64,000 nt of DNA from UBA11574 sp963752565 (GTDB lineage: Bacteria > Desulfobacterota > Desulfobacteria > Desulfobacterales > UBA11574), in NCBI GenBank assembly GCA_963752565.1, contig CAVVZC010000007.1, positions 72,696 through 136,695 on the forward strand. Direction: 5' to 3'. The translations under genes and the position numbers were made by a program. The first letter of the stretch is position 1. Each line of letters starts with the position of its first letter. The notes beneath the pieces were generated by a model that saw nothing but the letters and a program-made list of their open reading frames with translations, had not been told where the DNA came from and searched no databases. Shown one piece after another: positions 24,647-33,190 of the stretch.

Positions 24647-24955
24647 ATGCACAAATTGTTTCTGATGGTGTTTTCTGTGCCCTGTGATGGTCATCAAGGC
24701 CAAACCTCTAAGCCTGTTCTTAAGGGACCTTCACACACTGAAAATCATACCAAAAGCCTCAAGCCGGGGTTGCGGTTAACGGCTCCGGAAAAAGCCTGGC
24801 TGAAAGCACAACCGGATATTGAGCTGTGTTATACCGACGCCTTTGAGCCGGAAGTTATCGTCAACCCGGATGGAAGCCACCGGGGTATGATGGTTGATTT
24901 TTTGGGCGAATTGAACGAACGATTAAAAAATGTAAAACAAGCGTTCAACACATAA
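24647..24955 (+). pseudogene. Truncated sensor: start of a periplasmic substrate-binding (SBP3-like) domain
   Basis: About 102 codons. After a poor leader the frame reads LTAPEKAWLKAQPDIELCYT and NPDGSHRGMMVDFLGELNERL. This is the characteristic first 55 residues of solute-binding domains in transmembrane sensor kinases and diguanylate cyclases ('LT.EE+AWL..HP.I.V'). It then stops, with no rest of the domain, membrane helix or kinase. The gene is therefore a remnant. It ends two bases before the stop of the convergent gene at 24958. Confidence 0.7.
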
Positions 24956-24957
24956 AT

Positions 24958-25440
24958 TTAACTGTTGCGAATCGGGATATCGTAGGTTTTGCTGCTTAAT
25001 TCGAGGCGATATCGATGTTGATCGAATTTCAATCGATGGGCCAGTTTTAACAACGCCCGGTCGATAAATTTGATCCGATCGCCGGCGTTCTCAATATACA
25101 GATTGTCGTTTTGAACGAACAGTTTCTCCGGGGCCAGCGGAATTTCGTCTTTCGTATTCAGGATCAGGCGGATCTTGTCGGAATCATCTTTTATGTTGAC
25201 GTCAAAAACAAACAGAGCGGTATCCTCGTATTTGAAATAAACTTTTTCTATGGCGTGGTCGCCGTGTTTTTGAAAAAGATGATACCCATCGGCATCCCTT
25301 CGAATCGAGGAATGAAAAAAGCCGATAATTTTTTTATGCTCAAATACACCATGTTTATTGTGCCATCGGCCGTAAGCGTCCAGCCAAAAGACGGCCTTCT
25401 CTTTGGGCACCACAACTTCTTTTTTTTCTTTTTTGTTCAC
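24958..25440 (-). CDS. DUF1285-like protein, 160 aa
   Basis: A soluble protein reading AVFWLDAYGRWHNKHGVFEH, then KKIIGFFHSSIRRDADGYHL, then EKVYFKYEDTALFVFDV. This resembles the DUF1285 pattern (W...G..I.....+.F...L.+D.DG.Y.L, then V.VED.P). The match is from memory and tentative. It probably starts at GTG with an AAAGG site. It lies 29 bases after the J-domain gene on the same strand, so the two are probably co-transcribed. No activity is known. Confidence 0.7.
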   Translation of the reverse strand: MNKKEKKEVVVPKEKAVFWLDAYGRWHNKHGVFEHKKIIGFFHSSIRRDADGYHLFQKHGDHAIEKVYFKYEDTALFVFDVNIKDDSDKIRLILNTKDEIPLAPEKLFVQNDNLYIENAGDRIKFIDRALLKLAHRLKFDQHRYRLELSSKTYDIPIRNS

Positions 25441-25469
25441 ACCCGACCTTTCTTCCTACCTTTATCCCA

Positions 25470-25919
25470 TTATTTGGGAATCAATTCCCGATAAGCTTCC
25501 TCTATTTCCTTAAAGCGCTGTTCTGCCAGTTCTCTGAATTCATCGCCCAGATGAAGCACCTTGTCCGGGTGATATTTGTTGGCCAGTTCCCTGTAGGCCT
25601 TCTTTATTTCTTCTTGTGATGCATCTTTTGTAACATTCAACACCGCGTAAGGATCCCTTGACGCATTCCCTTTTTGGAAACGGTTGGTCCCATGGGTGTC
25701 CTTTTGAGATGATCCTTTGCTGTATTGGGAAGAACGGCGGCTTTGATGATAAAAGTTTTGGAAATCGGATGGTTTCTGACCGAAAGTTTTAAAAACCCGC
25801 CACAGAATGAATAAAATGATGATGTCGTCGAGCCAGCCCCAGCCCATGAGAAAATCAGGAAGAATGTCATATGGACTCAAGGCATAAATCAATCCGATAA
25901 TGATCAGCAGGATTTTCAT
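25470..25919 (-). CDS. DUF1232/J-domain membrane protein
   Basis: A 149-residue protein. Residues 1-45 form two membrane helices with the SPYDILPDFLMGWGWLDD motif of DUF1232 (YkvA-like) proteins. After a polar linker, residues about 85-149 are a J-domain: DPYAVLNVTKDASQEEIKKA, then YHPDKV, carrying the HPD tripeptide that activates DnaK/Hsp70. The protein would present a J-domain at the cytoplasmic face of the inner membrane and recruit Hsp70. It is upstream of the DUF1285-like gene. Clients are unknown. Confidence 0.88.
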   Translation of the reverse strand: MKILLIIIGLIYALSPYDILPDFLMGWGWLDDIIILFILWRVFKTFGQKPSDFQNFYHQSRRSSQYSKGSSQKDTHGTNRFQKGNASRDPYAVLNVTKDASQEEIKKAYRELANKYHPDKVLHLGDEFRELAEQRFKEIEEAYRELIPK

Positions 25920-26083
25920 TCTTAAAGTTTTTACATTTTAGTGAAGCGTTTTGTTTTGAACAAGAGATTAACGACTGAGCCGTTAAAAACCGGATTATCT
26001 GAATGCGATATATTTTTCAAAAATTATAATAAAAGTATAACACAAAAAGGAAAAATTGTCAGGTTAGCTTTAACGGTTTGGGG

Positions 26084-27238
26084 TTATTTCACTCTAATTC
26101 GCTGAACGGCAATCAGGGAAATCATGCTCAAAAATGCGCCGAAGATAAATGGAATACGGTAATCGATGATCCACAGCAATCCCCCGACAGCAGGAAGGAC
26201 CACGGCGGCGATGTGATTGATGGTGAATCCCACCGCCATGCTCGGGGCGATATCCCTCGGGTCCCCCACCTTTTGAAAATAGGTGCGAATGGCAATGGCA
26301 AAATTGAAAAAAATATGGTCCAGTATATAAAGCACCGCCACAATCCATTTTGACTGTACGGTGGCATAAGCAAGAAAAATAAATATCAGGCTGAAGTACT
26401 CACAAGAAAGCACGGCCCTTTCACCGAACCGAATGATCGACCTACCAATGAGCGGACTGATAAAATAGTTGATCAGATTGTTGATGACAAATAGGATGGT
26501 AACTTCCTGAACCGAAAAATGAAACTTTTTTACCAGTAAAAAAACAGCAAATGCGATGAAAATCTGGCGTCTGGCTCCGGCCATAAAGGTGAGAAAATAA
26601 AACAGCCAGTACTTTTTGCGAAAAATCATTTTTTTTCGCTGGGGAACAATGTTTTTATCCACAGGGTTTTGAAAAAATCCCCATATCCCTGCAGCTGCAA
26701 TCAGTCCTCCGATGAGCAGGTACAATTGAGTGAAATTTAGATAAGAGGCGACCAAATAGATAAAGATGCCGATTCCGATGTTCGAAGCTGCAGAAAGTGC
26801 GCGAAGTTTGCCGAATACCCATGGAGACGTGTTTTTATCAAAATATTGAAGGGTCAACGATTGATTGGTGGTTTCATAATAATGAAAGCCAAAACTCATG
26901 ACCAGGGTAGTTGCCAGAAGACCGCCGAATGAAGGAAAAAGCCCGGTGGCCCCCACGCCGATTCCCAAAACCAGAATGGAAAGGGCTGACAGGCGATGCT
27001 CTTTAATGAGCATGATGACAAACACCGCAAGCAAAGCCAAAAAACCCGGAATTTCTCTGACCGACTGAATGATCCCCACGTGATCGCCGTTCAGACCGAC
27101 GACCCTTACGGCAAAATTATCGAACAACGTTCGCCATGCCTGCAGTCCTATTGTTGAACTGATGGTCAACACCATCAGATAACGGTACATGGGGTTTTGT
27201 TTGATTTTTTTTATTTTGAGATTCAACGGCCCAATCAC
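26084..27238 (-). CDS. Major facilitator superfamily transporter
   Basis: A 384-residue protein with about 12 hydrophobic helices and an MFS plan, including a central cytoplasmic loop (QNPVDKNIVPQRKKMIFRKK). The helix GLNGDHVGIIQSVREIPGFL is conserved in a family of predicted exporters. The substrate is unknown. Translation may start at the GTG used here or at the ATG of MYRYLMV 48 bases in. The upstream 60 bases are a repeated element shared with the regulator gene at 44280. No operon partner. Confidence 0.85.
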   Translation of the reverse strand: MIGPLNLKIKKIKQNPMYRYLMVLTISSTIGLQAWRTLFDNFAVRVVGLNGDHVGIIQSVREIPGFLALLAVFVIMLIKEHRLSALSILVLGIGVGATGLFPSFGGLLATTLVMSFGFHYYETTNQSLTLQYFDKNTSPWVFGKLRALSAASNIGIGIFIYLVASYLNFTQLYLLIGGLIAAAGIWGFFQNPVDKNIVPQRKKMIFRKKYWLFYFLTFMAGARRQIFIAFAVFLLVKKFHFSVQEVTILFVINNLINYFISPLIGRSIIRFGERAVLSCEYFSLIFIFLAYATVQSKWIVAVLYILDHIFFNFAIAIRTYFQKVGDPRDIAPSMAVGFTINHIAAVVLPAVGGLLWIIDYRIPFIFGAFLSMISLIAVQRIRVK

Positions 27239-27293
27239 AATATTTTATAATTTCTAATATTTCAAGATTGTCTGTGCAAGATTCAGGTATTAT
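27232..27293. promoter_or_regulatory. Shared ~60-bp upstream element, copy 1 (MFS gene)
   Basis: CAATATTTTATAATTT then TTTCAAGATTGTCTGTGCAA then GATTCAGGTATTAT. This aligns almost base for base with 44302-44363. Both copies lie just upstream of - strand genes in the same orientation. On the coding strand it contains two ATCTTG hexamers spaced by about 16 bases. It could be a regulatory site or a dispersed repeat. Confidence 0.6.
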
Positions 27294-27302
27294 GCTTTAG
27301 TG

Positions 27303-29773
27303 TCAATTCCTTTTGAAACAAAGTGTGATGAATGCCAGAAAGTAAGCTGAAATTGCAAAGATCATGATCACGGAAATACCCAGACCCAGGGCGATTTGTG
27401 CAGATGCTATGGATGCCAAGACCGACGCGCATCCATTTATCGTCCAGGCGTAAGCCCGCTGGGCAGGAAGATTCAAAATATATCGCATGCCGAGGGGGAA
27501 GGGGAGACCCATTAAGAATCCCGGCGGTATGAGAAGTAACAATGGCAGGGTGTAACGCAAAAATTGGTTGAGCTGTATGACGCTATGCATAATGGAATTA
27601 AAAAAGAAGAACATACACATGAGGATCACGATAAGTGAAGCGATTGCAATGGGAAAGTTTTTAGCACTTATTCGCTGTGACCAATAGCCGCCGAATGCCG
27701 AAGACACAAGGAGTCCTGTAATGACGACGGTTAAACTGATCACCGGATCGCCGAAAACAAAAATGTATTCTTTTATAAAAAAGAGTTCAATGAACATAAA
27801 ACCTGAACCCACTGCAAGAAAATATAGCATGTGGGGGAAGTAGAATTTTCGAGTTTCTTTTAAGGTGGTAAAAAAGGGAAGAATCAAAAGAAGGATGGAT
27901 ATTCCTAATGCTTCTATTAAAACAACGGAAACGACAACTTCGCCGGACATGAATAAGGAATACAACCTGCTCCCTGTCATTTTGAAAAGCGCTTTCAGTC
28001 GGGACCACTTTAAAAACCGGTAAGGGAAGGGGCGGTTGTCCGTCTGAGGAAAGACATCCATGGGGTAGTTTTCAAAATATATTTTTTCTGTTTTTGACCG
28101 GTACGCTTCTGCAAGACGGTTGATTTCGATATAGTGAAACGGGGCATCGAAAATATTAAAGCGGTTGACATTTTTCTTTAATAATTTCGGAAGGTAAACA
28201 ATATCAAAATTTAGGTTTCGCGAAACGTCTTGAAGCACGGTGGTATCGTTAAAGGGTTGTACAGATACGATCATGGTAAAGGTGTTCCAGTTACGCAGAA
28301 CGGCGATGTGTTTTTCAGGGTTTTTGATTTCAAGGGATCTCAAGCTTTCATATGCAGTGGCCCAGAGGCGAATCGCATCTGACGGTGGCAGCAAAAGTAA
28401 ACGCGAGACAATGAGAACACCGTTATTAGAAAGATGTTGAAAATATTGTGTAAAACTTTCAATGGTAAAAAAATAATCCTGGGTCAGAGCCGCTGACCCA
28501 GGGAGAGAGGTTCCCCAGTTTTCTATGTGTATGATGTCGTATCTCCGGTTAGATCGAGCTAAAAATGTTCTTGGATTTTGATTGATTACCGGAAGTTTAT
28601 AGTGCTGTTGAACACGATTTGCGATCCGAGGTTGTTGCTCGACTATGGTGATGTTGTCTGCACCCGATGCTAACGCGCATGGAATGGCTGATCCGCCGCC
28701 ATGCTGAATCACAAGAATGTGTTTTGGATGCACCGAAAGAAGGTATCCGGTGTATGAGAGCGTGAATTTGGAGAATTGTGCGTCGTTTTTGGATTTTAAT
28801 TGATAAAGGAATAAAGGGTTGTCTCCATCTTTGAACGTGGACGTCTGGTCGGGAAGCATGCCTTTGTATTTTAGGCTTAGTCCCGGTGCAAATCGGAGGT
28901 GAGGGCTTTCAATGTCCTCGAATCTGCCGCGTATACTGTTTGTGGTTTCGGTGATTCGGGTGTTGGGAAACAGTAGGGTCTGACTGAGCTTCTTGTATGG
29001 GGAGGGTTTCACTTGGACAATGGTGTTGCCGCCTTTAACAATCAGTAGGCCAGCAATGATAACGATGCAAAGGCTGACGAACCGAAAGTATCTTTTTTTT
29101 GGGTGAAGAATTCTTCTTGTCAGAATACGCTCTTGGTTTTGACTTGAGTGCTTTAAAAAAATCACTGCCAAAGGAATGAGTGCTGAAAGAATGATAAGTT
29201 TTCCTTCACAGATAAAAGGGAGAAGCATAACCGGAATGATGGCTCCGGATGCCGAACCTGCCATACTCGCGAAATACACGAAACCGGTTTTTTCGGGCAT
29301 AAAAGCATAGGCAATGGACACAACAAGGCCGGTGAAAAAAAAGGCAGCGCCAGAAGAAGATACGCTGTTAAAAGATAAAGGGCTTGGATAGGTTCTAAAG
29401 GCAGCCTAAAATAATCCAAAGGAATTCGATTCAAAACAATAAATGAAATGATGGCGGAAAGGGTAAAAAGGATGGTGAAAACATGGATGTTTTCAAAGGA
29501 GGAAAGATGTTTTTCCCAGCCTTTTTTGCGGGTATCGATGATATTTAAAAATGTGCCGCCGGCAGCAAATCCAAAAAGCGTGATACTGATGACCATGAAA
29601 GACAGATGGTTCCACTGGCTGATGGAAAAAACCCTGACAAGGAGTATTTCAAAAGACAGGGCTGAAAGCGATAATAGAAATACCGCGGCGAGTATCATGA
29701 AGTTTATTTTTCCTTGAAAAACCTGGTCCTTTGGGTCAGGATTCTTTACTTGTAGAAATTCCGAAACGTTCAA
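27303..29773 (-). pseudogene. Spermidine-synthase-like membrane protein, split by a homopolymer frameshift
   Basis: The N-terminal part starts with TTG at 29773 and encodes membrane helices of the fused SpeE-like family (LSALSFEILLVRVFSISQWN, FMVISITLFGFAAGGTFL). Reading shifts at an 8-base T run (coding strand, 29335-29342): one extra T would restore LPFFFTGLVVSIAYAFMPEK and join it to the 672-residue second frame. That frame holds more helices, a Rossmann methyltransferase-like core (HPKHILVIQHGGGSAIPCAL, DIIHIENWG) and C-terminal helices. The joined product is about 823 residues. Such proteins are predicted membrane aminopropyltransferase-like enzymes of unknown substrate. The TTG start overlaps the stop of the upstream methyltransferase gene. 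The lesion could be a sequencing error. Confidence 0.8.
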
Positions 29774-30492
29774 TTATGGTCAAGGGCATACCCAGTCATG
29801 GGCACAAACAGAACACCGGTAATTTGTTTAACAGTATAGTCTTCACCGTGTTTTGTTACAAGGCTCAGGTTTTGATAGCTGAATGGGTTCCCAAGGGGGA
29901 GAATGAGTCGCCCACCGTCTTTGAGCTGCTTTAACAAAGGCGGCGGGATGTGGTCGATGGCAGCGGTGATCATGATGCAGTCAAAAGGCGCTGCTTCGGG
30001 CCAACCAAAATAACCGTCTGAATGACGGGTCTTAATGTTCGTGAAACCCAATGTGAGAAGGATCTGATTTGCTTTTGTATAAAGTTTTTCCTTGATTTCA
30101 ATCGTGTAAACTTTTTGGGTGACATTTGCGAGAATAGCGGCTTGATAGCCGGAGCCGGTTCCGATTTCAAGGACGCTTTCAGGGCCTTTGAGTTTAAGGC
30201 TTTCGGTCATAAGTGCCACAATGTAAGGCTGAGAAATCGTCTGGCCTTCGCCGATGGGTAGAGGATGATCTGCATAGGCCCGGGAAGCAAGTTCTTTTGG
30301 GACGAAGCCGTGCCGAAGAACTTCGGACATGGCCTTCAGAACTTTTTTATCGGATATCCCCCGTAGACGGATCTGTGATAGAACCATCTTATCCCTTGCC
30401 TGCCGGTATTTGGGATTGTCTTGTCGGACCTGGCCCATGAGAAATGACGGGAATACCGTAATAATAAGAAGGGCAAGGAGATGTTTTTTCAT
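29770..30492 (-). CDS. pcm: Exported protein-L-isoaspartate O-methyltransferase
   Basis: A 240-residue PIMT, which methylates isoaspartyl residues with SAM to start repair of damaged proteins. Family marks are HGFVPKELASRAYADHPLPI, GQTISQPYIVALM, the SAM motif VLEIGTGSGYQAAILA and PFDCIMITAA. It carries an N-terminal signal peptide (KKHLLALLIITVFPSFLMG), so repair would take place in the periplasm, where SAM supply is a puzzle; many environmental proteobacterial PIMTs show this. Its stop overlaps the TTG start of the spermidine-synthase-like gene, implying translational coupling. Confidence 0.93.
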   Translation of the reverse strand: MKKHLLALLIITVFPSFLMGQVRQDNPKYRQARDKMVLSQIRLRGISDKKVLKAMSEVLRHGFVPKELASRAYADHPLPIGEGQTISQPYIVALMTESLKLKGPESVLEIGTGSGYQAAILANVTQKVYTIEIKEKLYTKANQILLTLGFTNIKTRHSDGYFGWPEAAPFDCIMITAAIDHIPPPLLKQLKDGGRLILPLGNPFSYQNLSLVTKHGEDYTVKQITGVLFVPMTGYALDHN

Positions 30493-30544
30493 GGCAGCTT
30501 CTTTCGCGGTTCAAACCATCGAACAGGAACCTTTGAAACAGCTT

Positions 30545-30640
30545 CTAAAAAGGGTAAAGAACTCTGTAGATAAAGACACCTATAATGACAATCGCCAACA
30601 CGATGGTGAAAATCATCTGTTCGGTATCGAATCTTTTCAT
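30545..30640 (-). CDS. Tiny membrane protein, 31 aa
   Basis: An ATG opens MKRFDTEQMIFTIVLAIVII and a short basic tail (GVFIYRVLYPF), giving one clean transmembrane helix with a charged N-terminus. It lies just upstream of pcm on the same strand, 52 bases away. The ribosome site is poor. The single-helix design and the lack of stop codons fit a genuine small membrane protein, but the length is also within chance. Confidence 0.4.
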   Translation of the reverse strand: MKRFDTEQMIFTIVLAIVIIGVFIYRVLYPF

Positions 30641-30998
30641 GAGCATTTGAGTTGTAGTATTTGGTTCTTCTCCAGATTAGTTGGAAAATAGGATTCGAGG
30701 ATTCAAGGGGTCAAGTGATTGTAAACGCTTTGATTCAGATGACGTTAACATTGGAGTTTTTTCTGCCCTTATTCCTCGATCTTTTCAAAAATATGTTCTT
30801 TTAAAAAAGTGACTCCAAGCAACAAGGTATCATCTTTATTTGTTTGTTTTTAAAGCTTTTTCACTCGAACCTTGCCTGTCCCGGCGGGCATTTTGACGGG
30901 GAACCTTGGCCCTTGGCCCCTTATCAATCGACCAACTCTTTGGGAGATGATTTTAATATTTTTACCCACACTCGACGTGTTATTTATCCAACGGGGGA
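30641..30998. other. Intergenic region with filler repeat
   Basis: At 30690-30715 is AGGATTCAAGGGGTCAAG, the third copy of the element seen near 233 and (reversed) 1852. A TTGCCTGTCCCGGCGGGCAT stretch near 30875 is also filler-like. No gene seen. Confidence 0.45.
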
Positions 30999-32219
30999 TT
31001 AATCTTCTTTATCCAACCCAAATGCGGTATGCAGAACACGAACTGCGAGCTCGGTATACTTTTCTTCGATGATACAGGAAATTCTGATTTCCGATGTGCT
31101 GATCATCATGATGTTTATGTTTTCTCTGGCCAGTGTATTAAACATCATTGATGCTACGCCCGAGTGGTTTTTCATTCCGACGCCCACAACAGAAACCTTG
31201 GCGATGTTTTTATCACCCAGAACATCTTCTGCGCCGATTTCTTTTGCCAATTTCTGTTCGATTTTCATGGCGGTTGAAAATTGTGCTTTTGGAACCGTAA
31301 ACGTAAGATCCGTTTGACCTTCGGCGCGCGTATTTTGAATGATCATATCCACAACGATACCCGCTTCAGCAATGGGCGCAAAAATATTGGCAGCAATTCC
31401 AGGTCGGTCCTGAACCTTTCTAAGGGTGATACGGGCTTGATCTTTGTCATGTGTCACTGCAGAAACAACAAGACTTTCCATGCCGGCGTCTTCACTAACA
31501 ACCATGGTTCCCTCCTCTTCGCTAAAAGACGATCTAACATGTATGGGGACATTATATTTTTTTGCAAATCCAACTGAACGGATCTGTAAAACCTTGGCAC
31601 CGAGGCTGGCCATATTGAGCATTTCGTCATATGAAATTCTATCAATCTTTTTCGCTTTATCGCAGATATTGGGGTCAGCGCTATAGATACCGTCCACATC
31701 GGTGTATATCTCGCAGATATCCGCCTTGAGAACTGAGGCGATGGCCACGGCAGATGTATCCGATCCCCCCCTTCCGAGAGTGGTAATGTTGCCGCTGACA
31801 TCACATCCCTGAAATCCGGCCACAACAACGATATTCCGCTTTTCGATAAGCTTCATGATATATTCGGCACCAATTTCGATGATCCGTGCATCACCGAAAG
31901 TACAGTCCGTAACCACTCTGGCCTGATGACCGAGCATGGACAACGCAGAATAATTCATTTTTTTTAATGTCATGGCTAAAAGCGCAGCCGTCGTTTGTTC
32001 ACCTGTTGCAAGAAGAACGTCGAGTTCACGTTTGTCAGGTGATTCTGTCAACTGGTTTGCCATATCGATTAACCCGTCCGTGACCCCGGCCATGGCGGAT
32101 AAAATGACAACGACATCATTACCCTGGTCAAATGTCTTGGCAACCCGTTTTGCCACATTGTTAATCCGTTCAAGATCGGCCACCGAAGTGCCGCCATATT
32201 TTTGTACGATTAAGCCCAT
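30999..32219 (-). CDS. lysC: Aspartate kinase
   Basis: A 406-residue aspartokinase (aspartate + ATP to 4-phospho-aspartate), the first step to lysine, threonine and methionine. It has the N-terminal KYGGTSVADLERI, the catalytic GNITTLGRGGSDTSAVAIA and YTDVDGIYSADP. Two ACT domains follow, about 265-335 (ITLRKVQDRPGIAANIFAPI) and 345-405 (KVSVVGVGMKNHSGVASMMF), for feedback control. The length is normal for the monofunctional enzyme. An AGGAAG site precedes the ATG. It is the last gene of the housekeeping block, separated from tsaE by 410 bases, so it probably has its own promoter. I found no lysine-riboswitch core upstream. Confidence 0.97.
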   Translation of the reverse strand: MGLIVQKYGGTSVADLERINNVAKRVAKTFDQGNDVVVILSAMAGVTDGLIDMANQLTESPDKRELDVLLATGEQTTAALLAMTLKKMNYSALSMLGHQARVVTDCTFGDARIIEIGAEYIMKLIEKRNIVVVAGFQGCDVSGNITTLGRGGSDTSAVAIASVLKADICEIYTDVDGIYSADPNICDKAKKIDRISYDEMLNMASLGAKVLQIRSVGFAKKYNVPIHVRSSFSEEEGTMVVSEDAGMESLVVSAVTHDKDQARITLRKVQDRPGIAANIFAPIAEAGIVVDMIIQNTRAEGQTDLTFTVPKAQFSTAMKIEQKLAKEIGAEDVLGDKNIAKVSVVGVGMKNHSGVASMMFNTLARENINIMMISTSEIRISCIIEEKYTELAVRVLHTAFGLDKED

Positions 32220-32629
32220 ATTATAACTTCCTGAAATAAAATTAAGATGTCAAATTTTTCCAATTTCCAAGGTCCGCTAACCACTAGCTGCATACCCTCG
32301 GCAAGTCACTGCTAAGTCATTGATATGACGAAGCCACTCCGTCAACCCGCCTGCCATGCAAGTCACGAGCGGGCAGGTGTCGTTATACGAGGAAGTACCC
32401 CCATGAACACGTACAAAAATGTCGAGTATGATGTGACCTTTTTAGTATACCCCTCACGAATTTCCATCAAACCAAGAAAAAATCAAAAATATTATAAGTG
32501 ACGACATTAAGTCAAGCAAAACAACTTGAAACGAATGCCTTTGGCCATAGGCTTATTCTTTTCATACAGCTTCACACCCTATGCCCCGCACCACAAGCGG
32601 CATCTAGCGACAGGCGGGATTTCGCAAGC
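32220..32629. other. lysC upstream region
   Basis: A 410-base gap between tsaE and lysC, both -. It includes inverted GCCTGCC/GGGCAGG stretches near 32347-32376 (CCCGCCTGCCATGCAAGTCA...AGCGGGCAGG). These could form a hairpin ending the tsaE string or controlling lysC. No ORF with a ribosome site. Confidence 0.4.
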
Positions 32630-33160
32630 TCATCTTGCAACTGCGGCGAAATCGGCAATTGCAGATTTTAGGTTTAACAGACCCTCATTTTTAACATCAT
32701 CTGCAGCGATGCATATTTTACGTGTTTTGTCGCCCGTAAGTTCAAAGTGTATGTTTATTGAATCGGGTGAAAGCTTTTGCTCGATTCTGTCCGCCCATTC
32801 GATGGCCACAATGCCGTTCGTGTGGAGTATCTCATAAAGACCGATATCTTCCATATCCATGGGATCTGAAATGCGATAGAGGTCGACGTGAAACAGGGGA
32901 TATCGACCGGGATATTCATTGATTAACGTGTAAGATGGGCTGGTGATGTAATAACCATCCGGAACTTCAAGACCTCTGGCCAGTCCCTGGACAAAGGAGG
33001 TCTTTCCGCTTCCCAGATCACCGGTTAAAGCCAACACCGTTCCACCTGTCATGGCTGTGCCGATAATTTTTCCCAGTTTTTTGGTTTCATCGACGGAACG
33101 AGTTGTTAGCTGATATTTGAAAGTTGATAATAGCTCAGTCACAAAGATACGAAGCCTCAA
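32630..33160 (-). CDS. tsaE: tRNA threonylcarbamoyladenosine biosynthesis ATPase TsaE
   Basis: A 176-residue TsaE (YjeE) protein, the ATPase that drives the TsaB-TsaD complex in making t6A37 on ANN-decoding tRNAs. Walker A is GDLGSGKT (47-54). The family segments TSPSYTLINEY, LFHVDLYR and IVAIEWADRI follow. The C-terminus has about 20 extra residues (LKSAIADFAAVAR) beyond the usual end. It lies 30 bases after nnrDE on the same strand, and this pairing is widespread. Confidence 0.95.
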   Translation of the reverse strand: MRLRIFVTELLSTFKYQLTTRSVDETKKLGKIIGTAMTGGTVLALTGDLGSGKTSFVQGLARGLEVPDGYYITSPSYTLINEYPGRYPLFHVDLYRISDPMDMEDIGLYEILHTNGIVAIEWADRIEQKLSPDSINIHFELTGDKTRKICIAADDVKNEGLLNLKSAIADFAAVAR

Positions 33161-33190
33161 GGATTATAAAATCGTTACACGATATTATTT

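Noticed and set aside
30022..30261. + strand ORFs opposite pcm
   Set aside because: Antisense shadows of a strongly supported gene.
32220..32410. Lysine riboswitch upstream of lysC
   Set aside because: I looked for the conserved lysine-aptamer core segments and did not find them.
32403..32501. 33-codon ORF upstream of tsaE (MNTYKNVEYDV...)
   Set aside because: No neighbour on the same strand, weak ribosome site, chance length; a shared AATGTCGAGTA word near 38611 is too short to count as a repeat.
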